64,000 nucleotides of DNA from Brevundimonas sp. SH203. GTDB lineage: Bacteria > Pseudomonadota > Alphaproteobacteria > Caulobacterales > Caulobacteraceae. Location: contig NZ_BDMM01000004.1 of NCBI RefSeq assembly GCF_002157625.1, positions 124,001-188,000 of the forward strand, written 5' to 3'. The position numbers and the translations under genes are program-made. The notes under the pieces are model-generated. The model ran no database searches, had not been told where the DNA came from, and saw only the letters and a list, made by a program, of their open reading frames with translations. Shown here piece after piece: positions 57,909 through 64,000 of the stretch. Position 1 is the stretch's first letter. Each line of letters opens with the position of its first letter.

Positions 57909-58586
57909 TTATGCCGCCGGGCGTCCGGTCTGACGCCGCGCCCCTGCGCTGCGAATGGCCGTCGAGGACAGCGGATTCAGCGGCGCGGTCAGATAGGTCC
58001 AGGCGGGCGCCGACAGGCTGGGCAACAGACCCGCCTCACGTTCCGGCACGCGGAAGCCGGCGAACCGGGCGGCGGCCGGCGCCGTGCGGCTGTCCAGCAG
58101 CGAGCCCGGCCGGGCGATCACCGCCACCGGCATCAGCCGCATGATGTCGGTCCAGCCGCGCCAGCGGTGGAAGCTGGCCAGATTGTCCGATCCCATCAGC
58201 CAGACGAACTGCACGCCGGGATGCCGCGCGACCAGAAGGCGCAGGGTGTCGACCGTCCAGGCGACGCCGGCCCGGCTCTCGAAATCCGAAACGATCATCG
58301 ACGGGCCGTGGGCGTGGGCGCGCGCCGAGGCCATCCGCTCGGCCAGGGGCGCGCTCTGTCGGGCGTCCTTCAGCGGATTCTGCGGCGAGACCAGCCAGAC
58401 CACGCGGTCCAGACCCAGGCGGCGCATGGCGGTTTCCGCGACATGGGCGTGGCCGTCATGGGCCGGATTGAACGAACCGCCGAACAGGCCGACCTTCATC
58501 CCCGGGGCCAGGATCAGGCCGTCGCGCAGCGCCCCCGGTCGGGGGCCGGCGCCTTTGGGCGCGGGACCGGCGTGAAAGAAGGACAA
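57909..58586 (-). CDS. nadD: nicotinate-nucleotide adenylyltransferase
   Basis: 225-residue enzyme that makes nicotinate adenine dinucleotide, the substrate of NadE. The nucleotidyltransferase motif is GLFGGSFNPAHDGHAHVAE, with VWLVSPQNPLK, WLMGSDNLASFHRW and the C-terminal STAIR. The first 29 residues before MKVGLFGG are an extension typical of alphaproteobacteria, although an internal start at that Met is possible. Confidence 0.95.
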   Translation of the reverse strand: MSFFHAGPAPKGAGPRPGALRDGLILAPGMKVGLFGGSFNPAHDGHAHVAETAMRRLGLDRVVWLVSPQNPLKDARQSAPLAERMASARAHAHGPSMIVSDFESRAGVAWTVDTLRLLVARHPGVQFVWLMGSDNLASFHRWRGWTDIMRLMPVAVIARPGSLLDSRTAPAAARFAGFRVPEREAGLLPSLSAPAWTYLTAPLNPLSSTAIRSAGARRQTGRPAA

Positions 58587-58663
58587 GCGGCGTCTCGGGC
58601 GGGGGAGTTATGCTCAGCGGCGCCCTTATAGCGCGGGACTTTGTTCAGCCTACAGAAATCATT

Positions 58664-59566
58664 TCAGACGGCCGCCTCGAACAGGGCGTCGCGCGCCACA
58701 TCGGCGTGGGTCATGGGGAACAGATGCCCGCCGCCCGACACCACATCGACCCGGATTTTGGGCAGGCCGCGCGGCGCGACGGGCAGATGGGTCAGCGCCC
58801 CATGCTCGGCCTTCAGGATATGGACGGGGCCGGGATAGCGGCGCAGGGCGCGCCAGGGATCGTGCGCCTGGGCGGCGTAGTTGGCGGCCTCCCACGCCGG
58901 GGCTGCGGCCAGGTCGAAGCCGTCCTCGCCCGTCGCCTCGACCAGCCCCTCGGACAGATAGTCGGCCAGCACCCCGTCCGGCCAACCCTTGAAGGCGCCG
59001 CGTCCGCGATAGGCCGCCATGGCCTGTTCGCGACTGTCGAACCGGCTGCGACGCCGGCGCGCGGCGGCCGCGATGGGAATATTGCCCATCAGCCGATGGG
59101 CGAACGGCAGGTTGAAGGCCAGGACCGCCGCCTGTTTCCAGATGACCGGATCGAACAGCACCAGGCTGGAGACGCGATCGGGCCGTTCCGCCGCCGCCAG
59201 CAGGGAGGCGGTCCCGCCCATCGAATGTCCGGCCATGACCACCGGCGGCCCGTCCACGGCCTCCAGCAGGGCCAGCAGGTCGTCGCGGTGATCGCGCCAG
59301 CTGACCTTGGGTCGGGCGAAGGTCGGCAGGGTCGAACCCCCATGCCCGCGCAGGTCCGGCGCCCAGATGCGCAAGCTGGTCGACAGGGGCGAGAGCAGCC
59401 GACGATAGGTGGCGGCGTTGAACCCGTTGGCGTGGCTGAAGATCAGATCGACGGGCCGGTTCGGGTCGCCGAAATCCAGCACCGCCATCTCGCCGGCGCC
59501 CCAGCGGTTGTCGACGGGCACGGACAGGCGGCGCGGCGGGGACATCAGCGCCGCGTCCATGATCAC
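58664..59566 (-). CDS. alpha/beta hydrolase
   Basis: 300-residue cytoplasmic hydrolase without signal peptide. Oxyanion region FSHANGFNAATYRRLL, nucleophile elbow GHSMGG, an acid in HILKAEHGAL or nearby, and His in VSGGGHLFPMTH. It begins at GTG 59564-59566, overlapping the zur stop by 4 bases, so the two are coupled. Substrate unknown. Confidence 0.9.
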   Translation of the reverse strand: MIMDAALMSPPRRLSVPVDNRWGAGEMAVLDFGDPNRPVDLIFSHANGFNAATYRRLLSPLSTSLRIWAPDLRGHGGSTLPTFARPKVSWRDHRDDLLALLEAVDGPPVVMAGHSMGGTASLLAAAERPDRVSSLVLFDPVIWKQAAVLAFNLPFAHRLMGNIPIAAAARRRRSRFDSREQAMAAYRGRGAFKGWPDGVLADYLSEGLVEATGEDGFDLAAAPAWEAANYAAQAHDPWRALRRYPGPVHILKAEHGALTHLPVAPRGLPKIRVDVVSGGGHLFPMTHADVARDALFEAAV

Positions 59567-60054
59567 GCCGCCTCGCGACAGGCGGCGCAGCGTCCGTGGG
59601 CCTCGATGGTGGTGCGGGCGATGGCGTAGCCGGCGGCCGAGGCGGCGGCGGTCATGGCGCCCTGATCGGGTCCGCTGACCTCGCGCGTCGCCCCGCAGCA
59701 GTCGCAGATCAGGAAAGCGGCGGCGTGGACGGCGTCGCCCTCGTCGCTGCTGCAGGCGACATAGGCGCTGATGGAAGCGATGCGGTGGGCCATGCCCAGC
59801 CGCTCCAGAAACTCCAGCGCGCGATAGACGGTGGGCGGCTTGGCGGCCTGGCCGTCCTCGCCGAAACGGGCGATCAGATCATAGGCCTTGACCGGCTCGC
59901 CGGCCTCCAGCAGCAGGGCCAGCACCCGGCGGCGCTGGGCGGTCATCCGCTCGCCGTCCTTGACCGCGCGCGCCTCTGCCAGGGCCAGGGCGCGATCCAG
60001 CGCGCCGCCCTTCAGGCCGGAATGGTCGTGATCGTGATCGCAGGCGTTGCCCAT
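59563..60054 (-). CDS. zur: Fur-family transcriptional regulator, Zur-type
   Basis: 163-residue Fur-superfamily repressor. A His-rich N-terminus (CDHDHDHSG) is followed by the winged helix (ERMTAQRRRVLALLLEAGEPVKAYDLIARFG ... PPTVYRALEFLERLG), a feature of Fur proteins, then CDCC and CAAC pairs for structural zinc. Motif balance resembles Zur rather than Fur or PerR, so zinc control is the best guess. No Zur-box was identified in the window. Confidence 0.88.
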   Translation of the reverse strand: MGNACDHDHDHSGLKGGALDRALALAEARAVKDGERMTAQRRRVLALLLEAGEPVKAYDLIARFGEDGQAAKPPTVYRALEFLERLGMAHRIASISAYVACSSDEGDAVHAAAFLICDCCGATREVSGPDQGAMTAAASAAGYAIARTTIEAHGRCAACREAA

Positions 60055-60174
60055 GGCCCACAGCTAATGGCTGAGCCCCTTCGCTGCAACCGACGCATCA
60101 CGGGTTTGCCGCTGAGGCGGGCTTGGGCTAGAAGGCGCGCCTCATATCTTCTTTATCCAGAGCGTCCTCGCTTC

Positions 60175-60954
60175 ATGACCGACACGAACACCTCGCCGCT
60201 CGAAGGCAACGTCCTCTTCTATGTGAACCCCGAGCCGCTGGATCAGGGCGTTCACGCGACGCTGGGCGTCAATCCGGCCGACAAGCCCTATGCCTTCGTG
60301 GCCCAGACGAACATCGTGCCGCTGACGGTGACTGAGTTCGCCGCCGCCGCCCTTTCCTATCCGATCATCTTCACCGGCGATAACCGCCAGCCGGTCGTGG
60401 TCATGGGCCTGCGCCAGGGCGAAAACCTGTTCGTCGCCGACGACGGCGAGTTCCGCGCCGACGCCTATGTGCCCGCCTATGTGCGCCGCTATCCGTTCGT
60501 CTTCGCCGACGACAAGCAGAACCAGCGCCTGATCCTGTGCATCGACCGCGGCGCGTCGATCGTCGCCGAGGGCGGCGAGAACCCGCTGTTCGTCGACGGC
60601 AAGCCCAGCGACTACACCAACATGGCCATGGAGTTCTGCAACAACTTCGAGCAGGAGCGCCAGCGCACGGAAAGCTTCGTCCAGCTGATCAAGGATCTGG
60701 ACCTGCTGGACACGCGCGACGCCGTCTTCACGCCGCGCAACCCCGACGGCACGCCGGGCGAGCCGCAGAAGCTGGCCGAATATTATGCGGTGTCGGAAGA
60801 CAAGCTGCGCGCCCTGCCGGCCGAGAAGCTGGCCGAACTGCGCGACAACGGCGCCCTGGGCCAGATCTACGCCCATCTGGTGTCGCTGCTGGGCTGGGAT
60901 CGCCTGATCGCCCTGGCCTTCCTGCGTCAGGCCCAGTCCACGACCGTCAACTAA
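60175..60954 (+). CDS. SapC family protein
   Basis: 259-residue protein of the SapC (PF07277) family: VNPEPLDQGVHATLGVN, VAQTNIVPLTVTEFAAAALSYPIIFTGD, FRADAYVPAYVRRYPFVFADD and NMAMEFCNNFEQERQRTESFVQL. The name comes from a Campylobacter S-layer secretion locus; no S-layer or type I secretion gene is in this window. There is no signal peptide, so it is probably cytoplasmic. A strong terminator follows. Confidence 0.9.
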   Translation: MTDTNTSPLEGNVLFYVNPEPLDQGVHATLGVNPADKPYAFVAQTNIVPLTVTEFAAAALSYPIIFTGDNRQPVVVMGLRQGENLFVADDGEFRADAYVPAYVRRYPFVFADDKQNQRLILCIDRGASIVAEGGENPLFVDGKPSDYTNMAMEFCNNFEQERQRTESFVQLIKDLDLLDTRDAVFTPRNPDGTPGEPQKLAEYYAVSEDKLRALPAEKLAELRDNGALGQIYAHLVSLLGWDRLIALAFLRQAQSTTVN

Positions 60955-60976
60955 GCCGGACGTTCGGACCCAGGAC

Positions 60977-61014
60977 AAACGCCCCGACGGTTCGCGCCGT
61001 CGGGGCGTTTTTCG
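60977..61014. terminator. Rho-independent bidirectional terminator
   Basis: Perfect 14-bp stem (60977-60990 with 60997-61010), TTCGCG loop, T-run. It lies between convergent sapC and the MaoC-like gene. Confidence 0.92.
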
Positions 61015-61017
61015 TTT

Positions 61018-61425
61018 TCAGCGCCGCGAGAAAACCGCGCGCGTCAGGCAGGAAAAGACCAGCCGCCCCGCCTCGTCCAGCAGGTCGTGCGAGGCGATGA
61101 CGATGCCCTTTTCGTCCCCGACCGGGTCCTTGCCCATCACCGTCATCCGCCCGCGCAGCAGCTCGCCCGCCGGGGGGTTGCGCATATAGCGCAGGCCGTC
61201 GACGGCCAGGACCTTGGTCTGGGCCCAGCCGCCGGACTTGTCGGCGGCCAAGCGGCTCCACAGCACATAGACCATGGCGTCCGGCGCGCCATAGGCCGGG
61301 TCCCAGCCGGGCGCGAACCGCTCGACGAAGACATCCAGCGCGGCCTGATCGACCGCGCAGGCGCCCAGGGGCACGACCTGCCCCACTTCCAGGTCTTCGA
61401 AATGGACGTGCAGCGGGTCGCTCAT
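61018..61425 (-). CDS. MaoC-like hotdog-fold protein
   Basis: 135-residue protein resembling MaoC-type acyl dehydratases: FEDLEVGQVVPLGACAVDQAALDVFVERFAPGWDP at the start and GRMTVMGKDPV ... IASHDLLDEAGRLVFSCLTRAVFSRR at the end. The usual hydratase Asp/His pair is not clear, so activity is uncertain. It is just downstream of the NADP-dependent oxidoreductase gene on the same strand, with a 22-base gap. Confidence 0.82.
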   Translation of the reverse strand: MSDPLHVHFEDLEVGQVVPLGACAVDQAALDVFVERFAPGWDPAYGAPDAMVYVLWSRLAADKSGGWAQTKVLAVDGLRYMRNPPAGELLRGRMTVMGKDPVGDEKGIVIASHDLLDEAGRLVFSCLTRAVFSRR

Positions 61426-61447
61426 GCGCGGGCCTTTTGTGACGGGG

Positions 61448-62479
61448 TCAGGCGGGTTCCTCGGAAACCCGAACCAAGAGCTTGCCGTCGTGATCGCCGG
61501 TGAACAAGCGGTTCAGCGAATCGACCGCCCCGTCCAGGCCGTCATCGACGTGGACCTTCCACTTCACCCGACCGTCGGCCAGCCACGGCCCCATCTCCGC
61601 GACCATCTCCTTGGCCCGCCCGGCGTAGTCCAGCACCAGGAAGCCCTGAACGTGCAGCCGGTGGGTGATGATGCGCGAGAAGTTCGGCGAAGGCGGCGCC
61701 TTGGTCGCATTGTAGGACGACACCAGCCCGCACACCGCCATGCGGCCATGCACCTTCAGACGGTTGAACACGGCGATCATGATGTCGCCGCCGACGTTCT
61801 CGAAGTTCAGGTCGATCCCGTCCGGGGCCAGCCGGTCCAACGCCTCGCCCACGTCCTCGTTCTTGTAGTCGATGGCCGCGTCGAAACCGAGTTCGTCGGT
61901 CAGCCAGGCGCATTTCTGCGGCCCGCCGGCGATGCCGATGACGCGGCATCCGCGCTGTTTGGCGATCTGGCCGGCGATGGAGCCGACCGCGCCGGCTGCC
62001 GCCGAAATCACGATGGTCTCGCCGGCCCTGGCCTTCAGCACGTCGGTCACGCCGAAATAGGCGGTCAGCCCCGTCATCCCCAGCACCGACATATTGGCCG
62101 TCAGCGGCAGGCCCGGCGCGCGGTGGACGGGACGCAGGCCGCTTTCCGGCACGACGGCGTAGTCGGCCCAGCCGCCCGAGGCCGGCATGACCACGTCGCC
62201 AGGCTTGAAGCGATCCGACTTCGAACCCTCGACCACGCCCAGGGTCAGGCCGCGCATGACCTCGCCCAGACCCACCGGCGGCAGATAGCCCTCGGTGTCG
62301 TTCATCCAGGTGCGGTTGGTCGGGTCCAGCGACAGATAGACGGTGCGGACCAGCACCTCGCCCTCGCCGACCTCCGGCACGGGGGTTTCGACCAGTTCCA
62401 GATCGCCGGGCTGGATCAGCCCCTTGGGCCGCTGGCGCAGCACCCATTGCCGGTTCGTCTTGCCGTCTTGCGAAGCCAT
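61448..62479 (-). CDS. NADP-dependent medium-chain oxidoreductase (CurA/leukotriene B4 dehydrogenase-like)
   Basis: 343-residue zinc-free medium-chain reductase. An N-terminal RRPKGLIQ-type segment, DPTNRTWMND, the cofactor motif AAAGAVGSIAGQIAK and the FENVGGDIMIAVFNRLK segment place it with CurA and prostaglandin/leukotriene reductases that reduce enone double bonds. It probably detoxifies reactive aldehydes and ketones or reduces enoyl substrates. Confidence 0.92.
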   Translation of the reverse strand: MASQDGKTNRQWVLRQRPKGLIQPGDLELVETPVPEVGEGEVLVRTVYLSLDPTNRTWMNDTEGYLPPVGLGEVMRGLTLGVVEGSKSDRFKPGDVVMPASGGWADYAVVPESGLRPVHRAPGLPLTANMSVLGMTGLTAYFGVTDVLKARAGETIVISAAAGAVGSIAGQIAKQRGCRVIGIAGGPQKCAWLTDELGFDAAIDYKNEDVGEALDRLAPDGIDLNFENVGGDIMIAVFNRLKVHGRMAVCGLVSSYNATKAPPSPNFSRIITHRLHVQGFLVLDYAGRAKEMVAEMGPWLADGRVKWKVHVDDGLDGAVDSLNRLFTGDHDGKLLVRVSEEPA

Positions 62480-62554
62480 CCGCGTCTCTCCCGAAAGTTT
62501 TCTTTGACCACCATCTTGAGCCGGACGCTGCGGCGGGTCGAGACGAGGCGCAAG

Positions 62555-62667
62555 AAAAAAGCGGCCCTTTCGGACCGCTTTGAAGTGGCATCATCGAGAA
62601 TGAGGTGCGGAGGCGGCATGACCGGCCTTGGCCAGTCAAGTCGGGGGGCGTCGCCGCCTCCACATGC
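62555..62667 (-). ncRNA. predicted EcfG-controlled small RNA, GsrN-like
   Basis: Predicted transcript of about 113 nt on the minus strand. It begins a few bases after the EcfG promoter at 62672-62696. A 9-bp stem (62653-62661 with 62609-62617) closes a loop that contains six consecutive C residues (minus strand of 62643-62648) and an inner hairpin TGACTGGCC/GGCCGGTCA. Single-stranded sequence follows, then a terminator hairpin AAAGCGG...CCGCTTT ending in a T6 run (62555-62560). A C-rich loop, SigT promoter and stable terminator are the described features of Caulobacter GsrN. The 5' end is inferred. Confidence 0.75.
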
Positions 62668-62671
62668 CGAT

Positions 62672-62696
62672 AACGACGCCGTATGGCGACGGTTCC
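62672..62696 (-). promoter_or_regulatory. EcfG-type promoter of the small RNA
   Basis: On the minus strand GGAAC (62696-62692), 16 bases, CGTT (62675-62672). Perfect consensus and spacing. Confidence 0.8.
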
Positions 62697-62735
62697 GGGG
62701 ACGCTCCCTTTTCTTTCGCGAGGGACCGTCGAAAC

Positions 62736-62772
62736 GAAAAAGACCCTGTCGCCACGGGCGAACAGGGCCTTC
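62736..62772 (-). terminator. terminator after phyR
   Basis: On the minus strand GGCCCTGTTCGC pairs with GCGACAGGGTC with one bulge, followed by a T5 run. It separates phyR from the downstream small RNA, which therefore needs its own promoter. Confidence 0.75.
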
Positions 62773-62793
62773 TCGTCCTAGGGAATACAGACC

Positions 62794-63591
62794 TCAGGCG
62801 GCCTGTTTCTGACGCGACGGATGGAAGAACAGCGCCTGGCTGATCGCCGCCTTCACCGTCTCGGGCTGGAACGGCTTGGTGATCAGGAAGGTCGGCTCGG
62901 GACGCTCGCCGGTCAGCAGGCGTTCCGGGAAGGCGGTGATGAAGATCACCGGCACATCCAGGGTCTTCAGGATGTCCTTCACCGCGTCGATGCCGGACGA
63001 GCCGTCGGCCAGCTGGATGTCGGCCAGGACCAGGCCCGGCTTGTGACGGGCGACGGCGTCGATGGCCTCGTCATGGGTGGTGGCGGTGCCGGTGACGCGA
63101 TGGCCCAACTCCTGCACCAGGCTCTGGATGTCGGCAGAGATGATGGCCTCGTCCTCGATCACCAGAACGTCGGTGGCCAGTTCGGCGTCAATGTCGGCCT
63201 GGGCGTCGGCGATCAGGCGTTCGACGTCGCGCGGATCGGCCGACAGGATCTGGGCGGCCTCGGACGGGGTGAACCCTTCCAGCGCGGTCAGAAGGAAGGC
63301 CTGGCGCGAACGCGGCGCGATGCGCAGCAGACGCTGCGAGGCGTCGCCCCCGCCCGTCGTCTCCAGACCACCCGTTTCCAGCTGGGCGCCGGTGGAGGAC
63401 CAGATGGCGTGGAAGACGTGATAGAGCGCCACGCGGGGCGTCATGTCCGGGGACAGCTGCTGCTCGCCGGCCGCCAGGGCTTCGAGCGCGACACGCACAT
63501 AGTTGTCGCCCGTGGATTGATCGCCGGTCAGGGCGCGGGCGTAGCGACGCACGTAAGGAAGGTGCGGCGCGAGTCTGGCCAAAAGGCTCAT
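62794..63591 (-). CDS. phyR: anti-anti-sigma response regulator PhyR
   Basis: 265-residue master switch of the alphaproteobacterial general stress response. The N-terminal sigma-like domain (about 1-125) mimics EcfG: LPYVRRYARALTGDQSTGDNYVRVALEAL and LLTALEGFTPSEAAQIL. The C-terminal receiver (about 140-260) has the acidic pair EDE, phospho-acceptor Asp in VLADIQLADGSSG and Lys in ITKPFQPETV. Phosphorylated PhyR binds NepR and frees EcfG. It is transcribed from a perfect EcfG promoter and is divergent from nepR. Confidence 0.97.
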   Translation of the reverse strand: MSLLARLAPHLPYVRRYARALTGDQSTGDNYVRVALEALAAGEQQLSPDMTPRVALYHVFHAIWSSTGAQLETGGLETTGGGDASQRLLRIAPRSRQAFLLTALEGFTPSEAAQILSADPRDVERLIADAQADIDAELATDVLVIEDEAIISADIQSLVQELGHRVTGTATTHDEAIDAVARHKPGLVLADIQLADGSSGIDAVKDILKTLDVPVIFITAFPERLLTGERPEPTFLITKPFQPETVKAAISQALFFHPSRQKQAA

Positions 63592-63651
63592 TCAGTTAGT
63601 CCCCGACAAATCTCCGCCGTCCCGGCAAGGGAAAGCGCTACATCGGGTTCA

Positions 63652-63676
63652 AACGTATCATATCGGTCGCGGTTCC
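63652..63676 (-). promoter_or_regulatory. EcfG-type promoter of phyR
   Basis: On the minus strand GGAAC (63676-63672), 16 bases, CGTT (63655-63652), 61 bases before the phyR ATG. Positive autoregulation is expected. Confidence 0.85.
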
Positions 63677-63717
63677 CCAGCTTCGATCAAGCTTGAGCAT
63701 AAAATGCACGGCTTACA

Positions 63718-63742
63718 GGAACCCGGCCGCCGGGACGGCGTT
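63718..63742 (+). promoter_or_regulatory. EcfG-type promoter of nepR-ecfG
   Basis: GGAAC (63718-63722), 16 bases, CGTT (63739-63742), 47 bases before the nepR ATG. It faces away from the phyR promoter, giving a divergent autoregulated pair. Confidence 0.85.
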
Positions 63743-63788
63743 AAGGCTGGCATCTCTGCGACGACCGTTGGGTGGGCCCGTTCTGTCT

Positions 63789-63992
63789 ATGATTGATTCT
63801 TCCGACTCCTCGCGTCCGCGCGGCGCCGACAACAAAGGGGAGGCGGGGCTTGAGGAAGCGCGTCTTCGCCAGCAGGCCATCGGCGTCAAGCTGCGGCATA
63901 TGTTCGACGAGGTCGTCAACGAGCCCGTCCCGGACGAATTCCTGGAAATCCTGAAGCGCGCCGACGCCAAGGCGGCGGACGGTCCTGCATGA
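63789..63992 (+). CDS. nepR: anti-sigma factor NepR
   Basis: 67-residue helical anti-sigma factor. The two-helix core IGVKLRHMFDEVVNEPVPDEFLEILKRAD is the conserved NepR motif, flanked by flexible tails. It holds EcfG inactive until PhyR binds it. Start ATG 63789; longer in-frame sequence upstream overlaps the promoter. The stop overlaps the ATG of the next gene (ATGA). Confidence 0.93.
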   Translation: MIDSSDSSRPRGADNKGEAGLEEARLRQQAIGVKLRHMFDEVVNEPVPDEFLEILKRADAKAADGPA

Positions 63993-64000
63993 GCACCTCA
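63989..64000 (+). CDS. ecfG: start of the EcfG/SigT sigma factor gene (window end)
   Basis: Only ATG and three further codons (Ser, Thr, Ser) are visible. The ATG overlaps the nepR stop, the position where ecfG/sigT always follows nepR. The identification rests on context alone. Confidence 0.6.

Noticed and set aside
1..64000. CRISPR arrays, prophage, rRNA operons, IS elements with transposases, chromosome origin
   Set aside because: No regularly spaced repeats, phage structural genes, rRNA signatures, transposase motifs or DnaA-box clusters were recognised.

Overview
The window is GC-rich, densely coded alphaproteobacterial chromosome. It most resembles Caulobacterales, probably Brevundimonas or a close relative. 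Support comes from the PhyR/NepR/EcfG stress-response switch with GGAAC-N16-CGTT promoters, a RegB/RegA-SenC redox locus, PHB turnover genes, a SapC-family protein, a Zur-type regulator, and housekeeping blocks in typical alphaproteobacterial order (nadD-rsfS-rlmH-envC-ctpA, ffh-rpsP-rimM). The genus is an inference. I saw no prophage, CRISPR array, rRNA operon, recognisable IS transposase or confident tRNA gene.

Layout. 0-9 kb: rmuC, a small stress-promoter membrane protein, ybaB-recR, a nitroreductase, cytochrome c, kdsB, nudC, the 4.5S SRP RNA, a small ExbD-like lipoprotein and dnaX. 9-14 kb: regA, regB and senC, PHB depolymerase, a YgjP-like metallopeptidase and an LprI-like protein. 14-23 kb: PBP1A, an alpha/beta hydrolase, a Rieske oxygenase, adenosine kinase, an ATP-grasp enzyme, endonuclease III and a flavin amine oxidase. 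23-28 kb: an emrAB-tetR efflux operon, creatininase-like, phasin-like and MarR genes. 28-35 kb: ispZ, ftsY, a ParD-like/map pair, nadE, a PhnA-like protein, a COG0523 GTPase and a VOC protein. 35-38 kb: a DUF559 gene between inverted repeats, a deoxyhypusine-synthase-like gene, an inserted four-helix-bundle gene and an ornithine-decarboxylase-like gene. 38-48 kb: DUF2254, phnCDE, a PstS-like protein, galU, fabI, benE, DUF3597, a GST and a YegP-like protein. 48-64 kb: rimM-rpsP-ffh, carboxynorspermidine dehydrogenase and decarboxylase, ctpA-envC-rlmH-rsfS-nadD, a hydrolase-zur pair, sapC, a MaoC-like protein, an NADP oxidoreductase, a small-RNA locus, phyR, nepR and the first codons of ecfG.

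Genes that work together. All three core SRP targeting components are present (4.5S RNA, Ffh, FtsY). Two polyamine branches lie 15 kb apart. The right end is a general stress response module: phyR and nepR are divergent and each has a perfect EcfG promoter. A third EcfG promoter drives an unannotated RNA beside phyR whose C-rich loop and terminator resemble the Caulobacter sRNA GsrN. A fourth lies far away in front of a small membrane protein at 1.2 kb.

The most unusual signals are: (1) the GsrN-like sRNA; (2) small genes that are not transposases but sit inside inverted repeats (DUF559 nuclease-like; S23-type four-helix bundle), together with gene-less repeats of similar design; (3) a ParD-like protein overlapping methionine aminopeptidase; (4) a perfect SahR-like palindrome in front of adenosine kinase; (5) an orphan cluster of GTGCAA half-sites in a convergent gap.
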